From: Brassica napus
Lineage: Eukaryota; Streptophyta; Magnoliopsida; Brassicales; Brassicaceae
Direction of reading: 5' to 3'
Length of the DNA: 64,000 nt
NCBI RefSeq assembly: GCF_020379485.1
Contig: NC_063451.1
Span: forward strand, 21,000,630 to 21,064,629
A program made the position numbers and the translations under genes. Numbering within the stretch: the stretch's first letter is position 1; the number at the start of each line of letters is the position of its first letter. The notes under the pieces are model-generated. The model was not told the DNA's origin. It saw only the letters and a list, made by a program, of their open reading frames with translations, and ran no database searches. This document shows, one piece after another, positions 1 to 11,511 of this stretch.

Positions 1-2056
1 GGACCGTCTGTACCGTTGGGATTTAAGATCCCTGAAGAAGTTTGGAGCGGAAAGAAAGTAAATCTTTCTTATCTAAAGGTGTTCGGATGCTTAGCTTATG
101 TTCATATTGATGATGCTGCAAGAAGTAAACTTGACTCGAAGTTTAAGAAGTGTTACTTCATCGGTTATGGTAACGCGGAGTTTGGTTACCGGTTTTGGGA
201 TGATGAAAATCGGAAGATCATCCGCAGCAAGAATGTTGTGTTCAACGAAGAAGCGTTGTACAAGGATAAGCTAAGAGAAGGCTCAGAGAAGAAAGAGCCT
301 GGAGCTGTTGACTTAGAAGATATCCTGACACCGGAGTTGCCACAGGATACCGCAACAGCAGAAGAAGAAATCTCTCAAGACGAGAGTGGTGAGGCTGAAG
401 AAAGTGATGATTCTGAAGTGGTCCCATATACACCAGTCACGGAGTTACGACGGTCAAGCAAAATCATCAGAAAGCCAGTAAGATTCTCTCCATCTCTCAA
501 CTACATTCTGCTCACAGACAGAGGCGAGCCTGACTGTTATGACGAAGCTATGCAAGTTGATGAGACGATCAAGTGGGAGCTTGCAATGAACGACGAGATG
601 GACTCGTTGTTATCCAATCACACGTGGGAGTTAGCAGATTTGCCTAAGGAGAAAAAGGCATTGCATAACAAGTGGGTCTACCGAATAAAAGAAGAACCTG
701 ATGGGAGTAAGCGCTATAAAGCGAGGCTTGTTGTGAAGGGATTCCAACAAAAAGAAGGCGTTGACTACACCGAAATCTTTTCTCCTGTAGTCAAGATGGT
801 GACCATTAGAACGGTTCTTGGGCTGGTAGCACAAGAAGATCTGCATCTTCAACAGATGGATGTGAAGACGGCATTTCTTCACGGTGATTTGGATGAGGAA
901 ATTTATATGAAGCAACCCGAAGGCTTTGAGATCAAAGGGAAGGAAAGCCTCATTTGCAAGCTGAAAAAGAGTTTGTACGGCTTAAAACAAGCTCCAAGAC
1001 AGTGGTATAAACGGTTCGACAACTTTATTAAAGGCGTTGGTTTCTTGAGGTGTGAAGCTGACCACTGTTGTTACTTCAAGACGCTTGAAGAGTCCTACTT
1101 GATATTGCTCCTATATGTCGATGACATGCTGATAGTAGGAGCAGACTTGCACGAGATCAATAGCTTGAAGACGAAACTCTCAGAAGAGTTTGCGATGAAA
1201 GACCTTGGAGAAGCAAGACAGATTCTAGGGATGAGAATCAGTAGGAGCAAGGAAGGTCTTAAGCTATCACAAGAGGAGTATGTGAAGAAAGTCCTCAAGA
1301 GGTTTAACATGGATGACGCGAAGGTATCTAAAAGGGAACAGTCTCCAAAGAGAACAGTCTCCAAAGACGGAAGATGAGATGGCATGTATGGATAAAGTTC
1401 CATATGCTTATGCTATAGGAAGCCTGATGTACGCGATGATATGTACAAGGCCAGACATTGCACATGCAGTGGGAGTCGTTAGCAGATTTATGAGCAATCC
1501 AGGGAAGGAACATTGGGAAGCCGTTAAGTGGATTTTCAGATATCTAAAAGGAAATCTAAGTTTATCGCTACGTTTCACGAAGTCTAAGACAGGATTGCAG
1601 GGATATGTTGATGCTGACAATGGAGGTGACATTGATAGCACGAAGAGCACAACCGGGTATGTCTACACCTTTGGCGGTACTGCAATTTGTTGGGTTTCAA
1701 AGTTGCAGAAAATTGTATCTCTATCAAGCTGTGAAGCTGAGTATGTTGCTGTAACGGAGGCAACAAAAGAGATGATATGGCTACAGTCTTTTCTAGAAGA
1801 GCTAGGCCATGACCAAGGGAAAGGTGTGTTGTACTGTGGCAGTAAAAGTGCCATCGACTTGGCAAAGAATCCAGTTTACCATGCTCGGACGAAGCACATA
1901 CATCGTCGATATCATTTCATCAGATCAGCGTTGGAAGATGAAATGTTGGTGCTTGAGAAGATCCCAGGAAGCAAGAATCCGACAGACATGCTAACGAAGG
2001 TCGTGCCGTATGATAAGCTGAGGTTGTGTGTAACCTCAGTTGGCTTGTCAGAGTAA
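1..2056 (+). pseudogene. Ty1/copia pol, 3' part (integrase C-term, RT, RNase H), frameshifted
   Basis: The 3' two thirds of a copia polyprotein, entering from the left edge. Seen in order: the end of the integrase region (SYLKVFGCLAYVHI, about 60-110), an acidic linker, a Ty1-type reverse transcriptase (KWVYRIK, ARLVVKGF, MDVKTAFLHG) with the catalytic YVDD near 1116-1127, then a copia RNase H (GYVDADNGGDID, SSCEAEYVA, KHIHRRYHFIR) ending at 2056. The frame breaks between two overlapping open frames near 1336-1367, where a 16-bp sequence is repeated in tandem; residues normally found there also seem to be missing. The element enters the window without gag, protease, primer site or 5' LTR. Ty1/copia identity is firm; I do not assign a lineage. 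The protein cannot be made as one chain, so it is called a pseudogene. Confidence 0.93.
1336..1367. repeat. 16-bp tandem duplication causing the copia frameshift
   Basis: GAACAGTCTCCAAAGA occurs twice without a gap (1336-1351 and 1352-1367). Sixteen bases are not a multiple of three, so the second copy throws the RT frame out before the RNase H region. It looks like a slippage or repair duplication. Confidence 0.9.
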
Positions 2057-2133
2057 CAAGCTGAGAAGACCTGCTACATCGATCAAAGTGTGAAGACAGA
2101 AGACAGATTGAAATCAGTCTTCAAGTGGGAGAT

Positions 2134-2558
2134 TGTTGATAAAAAAAGAACACGTTTTTTTTGGTTTTTTGGTTGGTAAGTTTGGTTGTTACACCAACTC
2201 ACCACCAACTCACAAATCCCCCTCCTATAAATACATGTATGAAGGAGAAGGGGAAATTCATCCCAAACAAGAAAAACAAAGTAAGAGAGAACAAGAGAAG
2301 AGAAGAAGAGAGAGTGCAAGAGAGAAAAAAAATATCTTTTTTGTGAGAAAAATCTTTATTACGAATAATTTTTTGAGTGTATTTGGGATCGGGTGTGAGT
2401 TGAGAGTTTGTAAAATTTCCTGGGTTGATAATAAAAGATCTGTAGCAGGTCCGGAGACGTAGGCAACATTGGCCGAACTCCGTTAACAATTTTGTTTGTG
2501 TTTTCCCGCTCCCATAAATTCTGGTTTTCCGCAAAATTTGACCACATATTTCCTAACA
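2134..2558 (+). mobile_element. 3' LTR of the copia element
   Basis: Starts TGTTGATAAA just after a purine-rich tract (AAGTGGGAGAT, 2122-2132) that would serve as polypurine tract, and ends CCTAACA at 2558, giving the expected TG...CA termini; 425 bp, normal for copia. A TATA box (TATAAATA, 2226-2233) sits in the U3 part. A downstream stretch reading GGAGACGTAGGCAAC is of a kind common in Brassicaceae copia LTRs. The 5' LTR is outside the window, so the right edge rests on terminal bases only. Confidence 0.75.
2226..2233 (+). promoter_or_regulatory. TATA box in copia LTR
   Basis: TATAAATA within the U3 part of the LTR, followed by purine-rich sequence rather than an open frame. Probably the LTR promoter core. 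Confidence 0.5.
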
Positions 2559-2801
2559 GAAGTCTGTGACACTTCACAAAATTGGAGATTGTGAGTGTGA
2601 CCCTTCAAAAAAATTGTGAATCTGGAAACACAAGAAACGAGAGAGAGAGAGGAAAAAGCAAGATGAAATTGGACCATTCGAAACATTTAATCAATGGTTG
2701 TGATTACACGGAGCTGATCCTCACCCTTGTATCAGATTTTTGTAGCTGTTTTTCAATTCTCTTAATACCATTATTTTAAATTTTATTTTGTGTGTTTAAT
2801 A
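2559..2801. other. Short spacer between copia LTR and Helitron
   Basis: Unremarkable sequence with a purine-rich stretch (GAGAGAGAGAGG). I see no gene or terminal structure here. Confidence 0.4.
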
Positions 2802-5706
2802 TCTATAATAATAAAGCAGAGTTTTCTCTCACCTTAAGCCTCCACATCATTATATACCATGTGGCTTTTGTTAACACGTGGCGTCTTCTCTTTACTCACG
2901 TTTTCGTTTGCAAAAATTGTCGGTAAATGGGCCATGCTACAACACGCCATCAAATGGGAACATATTCGTCAAAAGACCCTACCTTAGAATGGGCCTTGCA
3001 CATCGTAAAGATAAAACTTAAGTCTTCACGGTTCTGTCTTCAAAATATTTTAGCCCATCTAAAGCCCTCAGCTCTCATCAGCCTCGACGTCTGAGATGCC
3101 CTCTATCACCCACCGACGTTCTAAGATCACTTTTGTAACGTCTTCCCTCACCACTGAAACATGGTAATTAAGCTTTCTCATTATTCTATTCCCTTCAGCC
3201 CTCCCACATCCTGACATTTAATTGCCACTTTCACATCCTATAGATAAAGATGACGAACTTCCGAAATCTCACCGATTCACCCAATCATTATTATCTCTTC
3301 CTTTCAAACCTTGGAAATTTGAAGAGACGCGAAGATTCCCCCTTACATGCAGATGCAACCAAATTGAGTTACATAACTTACATTACATTCTCATCTTAAC
3401 GGCAGAAGACTCCACCGAATCATCTTCAATTTCCATAACGCCGGTTTCCATGGCAAAGAGACTGATTCAGTAAGTGCATGTTTTGGCATTACTGGTTTTT
3501 GTACTGATGTTTCGTCTCGCAGATGATTTTGTACACTGGATGCTACTGCAAGTTTTGGGTCTATTATTTTATTACATGTTCTTTGTGTGTTTGTTGTTGG
3601 AAGCATAGAGACCTGGTGTTTGGATTTCTCCATGGTGCAAGCCTTTTTGTCACTGAAAGCTTGAAGAGATGATATTTTCATCGGTACACTGGAGAGTTAC
3701 AAGAAAGACGCCATCTGCTTCGTCAATACTTTTCGGTTCAAAATAGTCAAGAACCATTCTCGGAACGCTCTAAAGTTTCAATGGAGTTTCTCACTGAGAA
3801 GGACGAAGATCAATGATAACAAGTACTAGATTTCTTCATCTGTACACTGGCGATTCACAAGAACGACGGCTGACTAAGCAGAGCAACCTCAACATTTACC
3901 CTCCACAGTACTGGTAAATCATTTGTCTTATATTATGAAAACAAAAAAAAGTAAATTGATATGAAAAAACTTACAGGTGGCAGATCGTTAAAGAACTTCT
4001 AAGGATAACTTCGATGGAAACAAGCAAGGACTACAAAAAGATTGGTTAGTACATAAATAGGGTTTCAATATATACTATAATTCAAATACAAGACTTATAT
4101 GAAGCACAAGACACTTTTCTAAATGCACTTATTCAATTAATCCTGTTGCAGGCTTTAAAAAAAAAAAAAAACCTTGCAGGCTATTTATTCCGAAAAGGTT
4201 GGAAAGTTTTAACATGGTTTAGCAATGCCCCACATGGACCCTGAAGTCTACCTGAATGCAAGAAAATTTGATCCTTCTATATGGGATGTAAATTATATTT
4301 CTCATCTTGCGTTGTTTGTTCCAAATAATGTTTGTTTCATTTTGAATGTTTGTAGCAAGAACTAACGTAGTATGGACTGATACCAAACGAACTGATAATT
4401 GCTTGGTAAGACTCAATTATCAGGAAACATGAATATCCTCTTCTCCGTTAAGCTCTGATGAGATGCTGTTTCATTGAGTTTAATTAGCATTTCTTTTGTT
4501 TTAAGCTTCATCAAATTACGTACTCTATTCGATGAAAATAGCTCTTTTATTTTTCATTTGGTATTTAATGTTAATAATATAAAACTCTTTTATCTTAAGG
4601 TGTTTCTATAATGGCAATTTTAAAAGCAATTACTTGATTATAAAGTTAGCTCACTGCATTTATAAAATCGTAGTCTGAAAAATAAACATGTTTTAGCACA
4701 TCATACACATTCTGTTGGATTTAATAAAGCTAATAACAGTCATAAGAAATGACTGATAAATTTAATTAAAATAAACTAGAATCTAAATATTAACAAAATT
4801 GATAGCTGCCACACTCTACTGTCAATTATCCTCCTCCACAATACGACAGAAAAAAAACAACTTGGAGTCCTCTGGGAAGTAGACCATTTCACAATATTAT
4901 TATGTGCTGAGGTGAGAGAATGTGGGCAAAGAAAACCATATTTATATATATAGATAAATAATCTACAGTCATGTTTTTTTTAGATTTCAAAACTAAACTT
5001 AGCAAATGAATGCAATACAATATGGTACCCACTGTTATTTTAATACATAGACTACTGTAAACAAAGTGTTACTACGAAATTAAGTTTTTTGGAGCGTTTT
5101 TAAAACTAAATAAGCTCAAAAGAATATTTACATAATTCTTTTTTACACTTTCACTTAAAAATCATTTAGATTGGGGGATTTTTTCAGACGACTCAAATTA
5201 TATGTTTGTTTCAAATAATACATATATATTCTCTGTCTGCTTTCAAAGTATTATTCAGACTTACATTTACCAGAAAATAACAATATGTGATATACACCGT
5301 ACTAATCCAAATGGTCAATAATATAAGCTAAGCTTCAAAGCTTTCACACTTATCCAATTACAACTCTCTCTTGTGGACAAATGGCAACGACATCAAAAGA
5401 AATGAAATATATGAAATGAAATTGTCAGATCATACATTCAAATGTTAATTGACAATAAAAATTGTGATCTTCTAACAAATATTAAACTTTGTGTTATAAT
5501 TAACCGACACTCCGCGCGAAAAATGTGAAGAGCTGTTTTTCACAATTTAAATTTAAAACATATAACATTTATTAATACAATTTAAAGTTAATTTTTATTT
5601 CCAAAAAAATTAAAATATTTTTTTGATCAATAAATAAAATATATTTTAATATCAAATAGTTTTATTGTAAACTCATCCGCCCATATATAGGGCGGCCAAC
5701 CACTAG
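2802..5706 (+). mobile_element. Non-autonomous Helitron 1
   Basis: The 5' end reads TCTATAATAATAAAGCAGAG, the classic plant Helitron start. The 3' end at 5703-5706 is CTAG, preceded by a short GC hairpin (CCGCCC, AT-rich loop, GGGCGG, near 5680-5694). The flanks are A at 2801 and T at 5707, the expected A/T insertion. No Rep/helicase protein is visible, so it depends on helper functions. The interior (about 2870-3480) has a more balanced base composition with an 83-codon open frame at 3222-3473 that I do not recognise, possibly a captured gene fragment. The ~15.7-kb duplication begins inside this element at about 5031, so copy B has only its 3' end. Confidence 0.8.
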
Positions 5707-6668
5707 TATATAATATTTATGACATATTTCGTAAATAATAATTATTTTGAGAAAAAAATCTCAATTTTACAATTCACAATTTACTTTTTTAGATTTAAAT
5801 TTATAATTTTAAAAGTAAAATTCGTGATTGATGTTAAAGTATAGGAAATAGAGTTTAGAGTTCATAAAATATATTTTAGGTTTAAAGTTACAAATTTTAA
5901 ATTAAGATTCAGAGTTGAAAAGAAAAGAAAAAAAACTAGAGTTTAAATTTATCATATAGAGTATAAGATTTTTGATTGTAGTTTAGTGTTTATGATATAG
6001 ATCGTTAAGTTTGGAGTATGGTGTTTGGAGTCTGGATCTTAAGATTAAAGATTAAATTTTGAATAAGACTAAATTTTTGTTTAAGTTAGAAATGTAAGAT
6101 TAATTTTTGAAAAGATTAGTGTTTTTACAGTTAGTTTTAAGGTTTATATCTAGAGTATTGAATGTATAGTTTATGTTTGGAGTTAGGATCTAGGATATAG
6201 AGTCTAATTCAGTATTAAATCTTTTTCTTTAGGAAACTATAGTTTCAGATTAAGAAGATTAAATTTTGAATTTAATTTTAAGATTTGAAATTATAATATA
6301 AAAAGATTAGATCAGTTTTAAGAGTTTTCTTTAGAGTTAAGGGTGTAAAACCATGTTTAGGGTTTAGGGGTTCAAATAACTTTTCTTAGCGTTAGGAAAA
6401 TGATATTATATGTCTTTGATAGCATTACCGAAGCCGCTTAAATAATATTTTGGCGTTTAAGTCCAATTTCCCAATAAATTTTGGCAGAATCTGTGATTTT
6501 ATCTTAATTTTCAAAATAGCATTAACTACGTGTTATTTTAGGTTGCACTCTATTATAGCGTTTATCTAATGCTATTATATAATACGGAAAATTTTAAGTT
6601 ATCTACGATAGCAGTTCAGTAAAACGTGCTATAATAATCTGCTATCAATGTAGACTTTTTTTGTAGTG
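5707..6668. other. AT-rich segment ending in a CACTA-like terminus
   Basis: Degenerate AT-rich DNA with scattered GTTTAGAG/TTTAGGG-like words and no coding signal. The right part (about 6400-6668) has subterminal short repeats (TAGCGTTTATCTAATGC and similar) and finishes ...TTTTTTTGTAGTG; its reverse complement starts CACTACAAAAAAA, the CACTA (En/Spm) type of terminus. I could not find the partner end, so this is a fragment or a one-ended call. Confidence 0.4.
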
Positions 6669-6699
6669 TCGGAGTCGTCTCGCTTTCAAGATACTGATA

Positions 6700-7000
6700 A
6701 TTAAATCAAAGAAATTTTTTGAAAATTTTCATTACTCTCTTCTTGGTTGCAATCACATCGTGAAGCTCATAGGGAAGAGAGGCAACCTGCAAAAATCATT
6801 GAAAACAAATTAGCTAGAAAAGACTTAAAAAAATGCAGACATTGTACATAGTCAACATATTCTTTAAGAGCTTCAACAACCTCAGCGTGCTTTGCGATCG
6901 CCAAGTTCCTAGCATGATCGCTGTCTCTGGTTCTTTGCTTTCTTATTCTATCAACTTTTTCTGATGTCTCTTTTGTTTTGATTTGTTGTCAAGTTACATT
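6700..7000 (-). pseudogene. Small two-exon gene fragment, copy A, unidentified
   Basis: On the minus strand an exon reads ...RDSDHARNLAIAKHAEVV... then EYVDY, followed by a GT...AG interval (donor GTACAATG near 6846, acceptor TTTTTGCAG near 6790) and a second exon beginning VASLPYELHDVIATKKR. The protein sense on both sides of a plausible intron suggests a captured or decayed host exon pair rather than noise. I do not recognise the family. The upstream end is frameshifted relative to copy B. It lies next to the CACTA-like end, so a transposon-captured fragment is possible. Confidence 0.45.
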
Positions 7001-7030
7001 TACACACGAAGCTGTTTTTATAGCAGAGGA

Positions 7031-7275
7031 CGGATACATGTGAGAATTAAAACAAAAGAAAACACAATAATAAATTCAAGTAAAGATAGTTTATATGGTC
7101 TTTAAATATAATAAATATATTTGAATATAGTCAAAACAGAGATTTTTGTAAATATTTTTCAAATATTATATTCTGAAAATTAATTTGCAATATCTATTTA
7201 TAAACTCATAATCATATATTCGGGTAAACATGGTTTAAATGGTCTTTAAATATAATAACATATATAACATTCAAA
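7031..7275. other. AT-rich DNA, nothing recognised
   Basis: Low-complexity AT-rich sequence without open frames or terminal repeats. Confidence 0.4.
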
Positions 7276-8736
7276 CAATCATGTATATTTCTCTTGTTAT
7301 GTTAGCCGAATATTAATACAACATCTAATAGTCATATACATTTTTATAAGAGATGATACATTTTAATCCAAACAATTTTTTTAAAACAACATTTATGTTA
7401 AAAAAACATGATATCACTTCAGTCATATATTTAAACTAAGTTTTGAGCGTTAGAGAGGTTAATTAATAAAAAAAAACAGCTCTTTACGTAAAAATAATAA
7501 AATATAAAAAATTAAAAACTAAATAGAAACGAGGGAAAATTTCACTTTTACCTTCCTTTTGGTACAACAATTCATTTTAACTTTTATTATGGAACATTTT
7601 CAACCATACCTTTTTTCACTGAAGAGTCAAAAGACCATTCTATCCTTGCTTATAGACATATAAATAAAAATAATTAAATAATAATAATAATAATAATAAA
7701 AATTATAGTTTTCGAATTATATGTTTTCAAATTGAAGTTTTTTATAATTTTTATGCATTTTTTGATTTTTTTCTTCAAATTGTCCTTTTGAAATACGAAA
7801 ATTCTTTTTGAAACTATTTAAAAAAAAATTATTTATGTGTTTATTAAAATTTTAATCTCACCCTTTAAATCTAAACCATAAGTCTAAACTAATAAACCAT
7901 AGGGTTATAAGTGTCTATTTACTTTTTTTAAAGTGAGGTTAAATGTGGTTAAGATAAAAATGAAAAACGGTATTATGAATGTGGTAGTTTAGGCAATTTT
8001 TGAGAGAGGCAATCATGTATATTTCTCTTGTTATGTTGGCCGAATATTAATACAACATCTAATATCATATACATTTTTATAAGAGATGATACATTTTAAT
8101 CCAAACAATTTTTTTAAAACAAAATTTATGTAAAAAAAAACATGATATCACTTCAGTCATATATTTAAACTAAGTTTTGAGCGTTAGAGAGGTTAATTAA
8201 TAAAAAAAAAACAGCTCTTTACGTAAAAATAATAAAATATAAAAAATTAAAAACTAAATAGAAACGAGGGAAAATTTCACTTTTACCTTCCTTTTGGTAC
8301 CACAATTCATTTTAACTTTTATTATGAAACATTTTCAACCATACCTTTTTCACTGAAGAGTCAAAAGACCATTATATCCTTGCTTATAGACATATAAATA
8401 AAACTAATTAAATAATAATAATAATAAAAATTATAGTTTTTGAATTATATGTTTTCAAATTGAAGTTTTTTATAATTTTTATGCATTTTTTGATTTTTTT
8501 CTTCAAATTGTCCTTTTGAAATACGAAAATTCTTTTTGAAACTATTTTAAAAAAAAATTATTTATGTATTTATTAACATTTTAATCTCACCCTTTAAATC
8601 TAAATCATAAGTCTAAACTAATAAACATAGGGTTATAAGTGTCAATTTACTTTTTTTAAAGTGAGGGTAAATGTGGTTAAGATAAAAATGAAAAACGGTA
8701 TTATGAATGTGGTAGTTTAGGCAATTTTTGAGAGAG
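7276..8736. repeat. Tandem duplication, 734-bp period (copy A only)
   Basis: The block starting CAATCATGTATATTTCTCTT at 7276 restarts at 8010 and ends at TTTTTGAGAGAG near 8736, just before a C homopolymer (8738-8747). The two copies differ by a few substitutions and by the length of an (AAT)n microsatellite near 7679-7700 and 8412-8425. Copy B has a single version (about 25185-25912) ending at the same C run. Confidence 0.88.
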
Positions 8737-8747
8737 TCCCCCCCCCC

Positions 8748-9030
8748 CTCTTTTTGGTTTAGTCATTAAAGTCCGTAAATTTTATAAAAAATTATGAAAA
8801 ACACATCCAATAACTAATTCGTGATTAAAACATAGATTCTAAAAAATAAAAAAAAATCATAATCTTGATATTATTCAGAAATATTTATTTTAAAATCATA
8901 ATTGGTTATTCATAGAATATTGTTTATTTGATCTTCAAATACAACAACATATACAAGATTTCGTTAACATGTGTACTTCTGTATAGCAAAGGTCAATATT
9001 AGATTTGCTACGTTGGTGATGAAGAATCAG
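8748..9030. other. AT-rich DNA, nothing recognised
   Basis: No coding frame or repeat terminus seen. Confidence 0.4.
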
Positions 9031-9450
9031 CTGTATTGGAGCTTAAACCAAGTCGAGATTGACAATTGGGTTATATGGTATTGCTTGACATCCGGTTAAT
9101 TATTATTCAATGGTTTACGGTTATTAAAGTCGGTTATCAGTTGTACTTTGTTTAATATAAAAGCAAAGCTCGTGCGTTGTACACGTTATCAGAGAAATAT
9201 ATATTGTATTAGGGTTACAAACTTTAGGTCACAACCGTTGTGTGATCTTGGAGAGTTAGTGATTTACCTTGCCAGACTTCAGAGACGTAGCCACAACGGT
9301 GAACTCTGGATAATCAATTAATCTATGTGTGTGCTCTTGTTCTTTTTTTCGTTTCTCATTTTTTTCTTGCGTATTCGTATTCCTGAGTCGTTTCCGTGAG
9401 AGTTTCGTGTTTGTAAACTTGTGCAACGTGAGTTCGAGGTCGAACGACTT
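9030..9450 (+). mobile_element. Probable copia solo LTR remnant, copy A
   Basis: Reads like a copia LTR: TGTATTGGAGCTTAAACC near 9038, a TATA-like TATAAAAGCAAAG near 9158, then CAGAGACGTAGCCACAACGG and a GAACTCTGGATAATC stretch echoing the GACGTAGGCAAC...GAACTCCG block of the LTR at 2134-2558. No internal region or clean terminal CA is visible, so edges are approximate. Confidence 0.45.
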
Positions 9451-9913
9451 CACAGTTTAGATCGAATATCAAAAACAAGCTTGAACACTTAAAAGATTTG
9501 ACTCTATCTTCTTAAAATATTTGCTCCCTTGCTCACCAGCCGTTAGGACCGGCCGGAAATTAGTTAACTAGTTTATTTTTCTGAATTCATATTCAACCCT
9601 TCGTTTCTCTCTATCCAGTACTAATTTTATGTTTATGTTCCTCACTATATGATCAAGAATGCAGTGTTAATGTTAATCATATTATTTTTCATTAAATATA
9701 TATTTCCCTCATTCAACTTTAGTCAGCTTTGAATGTCTTTATAAGTCTTGCTTTAAAGACGAAAAACGATCTCCTTCCCGATTTACCTTAGATTCGTCAA
9801 AATTGAGGCATCCAAACTAGGTATAACTATTATACTCCTTCTAAATATAAAGAGTCAGCTAAAACCAAATAAAATATTGTTGAAGAACGAAATCTGAGGA
9901 TGCCCGATAGGCA
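9451..9913. other. Intergenic DNA upstream of DEFL copy A
   Basis: No gene seen. Contains a GC-richer palindromic word GGACCGGCCGG near 9546 and AT-rich flanks. Confidence 0.4.
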
Positions 9914-9922
9914 ATATAAAGG

Positions 9923-10657
9923 GACTTTTTCTTGGGTTCACCCCCTAGGGTGAACCTTTAGGTTCACCAACCAATAGAAAGTTATCATTTTAGATCTAGT
10001 ATCTTTTAATTAAGGAAACAAAATAACTTGCCAAATTATATTATGCTTTTAAAATAAAAAATTAAAAATTAAATAAATAAAAATAACAATAGTTCTAAAA
10101 AAATATTATTTTAAAAAAATATTTATTTTTAAGATTTAGAGTTTAGTGTTTAAGATTTATAATTTAGAATTTATCCAAATGTTTAGTGTTTTTCTAAGGG
10201 TTTAGGGTTTACCTAAGGGTTTAGGGTTTACCCAAGCGTTTAGGGTTTACCCAAGGGTTTAGGGTTTACCCAAGGGTTTAAGGTTTTCCCAAGGGTTTAG
10301 GGTTTAGGATTAGAGTTTAGGGTTTAGTGTTTTGTTGACAACATGTTTAGTGTTTTTCCAAGGGTTTAGGGGTTTACCCAAGGATTTAGGGTTTACCCAA
10401 AGATTTAGGGTTTAGGATTTGAGTTTAGGGTTTAGTATTAGAGCTTAGGGTTTAGTGTTTTGTTGACAACATTTTTTTTTTTGAATTCGTTTTTTATATA
10501 TTATTTTTATTTATTTTTAAATTTTATTTTGAAAAGATAATATAATTTGCAAGTTATTTGGTTTCCTTAATTAAAAGATACTAGATTTAAAATGACAATT
10601 TTCTATTGGTTGGTGAACCTAAAGGTTCATCCTAGGGGGTGAACCCAAGAATAACTC
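9923..10657. mobile_element. Long-TIR MITE 1 with telomere-like core
   Basis: 735-bp element starting GACTTTTTCTTGGGTTCACC; its right end (...GGTGAACCCAAGAATAACTC) is the inverted counterpart, and the inverted similarity continues for well over 100 bp (GGTTCACCAACCAATAGAAA, AGATCTAGTATCTTTTAATT). It is flanked by the 9-bp direct repeat ATATAAAGG (9914-9922 and 10658-10666), present once in copy B. A 9-bp target duplication points to Mutator-type mobilisation. The core (about 10190-10470) is degenerate TTTAGGGTTTACCCAAGGG repeats. No coding capacity. Confidence 0.85.
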
Positions 10658-10690
10658 ATATAAAGGAAATAAATCAAGGTTTTATTAAAA

Positions 10691-11374
10691 GACTTTTTCT
10701 TGGGTTCACCTCCTAGTTTAGGTTCACCAACCAATAAAAAGTTGTCATTTTAGATCTAGTATCTTTTAATTAAGGAAACAAAATAACTTGCCAAATTATA
10801 TTATGTTTTTAAAATAAAAAAAATTAAAAATTAAATAAATAAAAATAACAATAGTTCTAAAAAAAGATTATTTAAAAAAAAAATTTATTTTTAAGATTTA
10901 GAGTTTAGTGTTTAAGATTTATAATTTAGAATTTATCCAAATGTTTAGTGTTTTTCCAAGGGTTTAGGGTTTACCTAAGGGTTTAGGGTTTACCCAAGGG
11001 TTTAAGGTTTTTCCAAGGATTTAGGGTTTAGGATTAGAGTTTAGGGTTTAGTGTTTTGTTGACAACATGTTTAGTATTTTTCCAAGGGTTTAGGGGTTTA
11101 CCTAAGGATTTAGGGTTTACCCAAGGATTTAGGGTTTAGGATTTGAGTTTAGGGTTTAGTATTAGAGTTTAGGGTTTAGTGTTTTGTTGACAACATTATT
11201 TTTTTTTTAATTCGTTTTTTATATATTATTTTTAATTATTTTTAAATTTTATTTTGAAAAGATAATATAAATTGCCAAGTTATTTGGTTTCCTTAATTAA
11301 AAGATACTAGATTTAAAATGACAATTTTCTATTGGTTGGTAGGTTCACCCTAGGGGTGAACCCAAGAATAACTC
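10691..11374. mobile_element. Long-TIR MITE 2 with telomere-like core
   Basis: A 684-bp relative of MITE 1 only 33 bp downstream, with the same orientation, TIRs and telomere-like core. Its insertion is not flanked by a visible target duplication. Copy B lacks it and shows ATTAAAACC-AAATGC across the site. It ends about 137 bp before the DEFL start codon in copy A. Confidence 0.82.
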
Positions 11375-11425
11375 CAAATGCAAATATTGACTAGTGAATC
11401 AGTTAACAGAACAGATTGCTCGCAA

Positions 11426-11437
11426 TTAAAATTATAA
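11426..11437 (+). promoter_or_regulatory. TATA box of DEFL copy A
   Basis: AATTATAAATAT about 80 bp before the ATG at 11512. Copy B has TATAAATAGTC at the equivalent place. Confidence 0.5.
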
Positions 11438-11511
11438 ATATCTTCAAATCTTCATGTAAGTCACACAAACAACATATAATTACAATAGAAAATACAATTT
11501 ACTCAATAGAA

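Noticed and set aside
5707..6668. A complete CACTA element
   Set aside because: Only one terminus (GTAGTG at 6668) is visible. No partner CACTA and no 3-bp duplication were found, so it is listed as a one-ended segment.
10190..10470. TTTAGGG repeats as a telomere or interstitial telomere block
   Set aside because: The repeats are degenerate, short and sit inside the TIRs of a MITE with a 9-bp target duplication.
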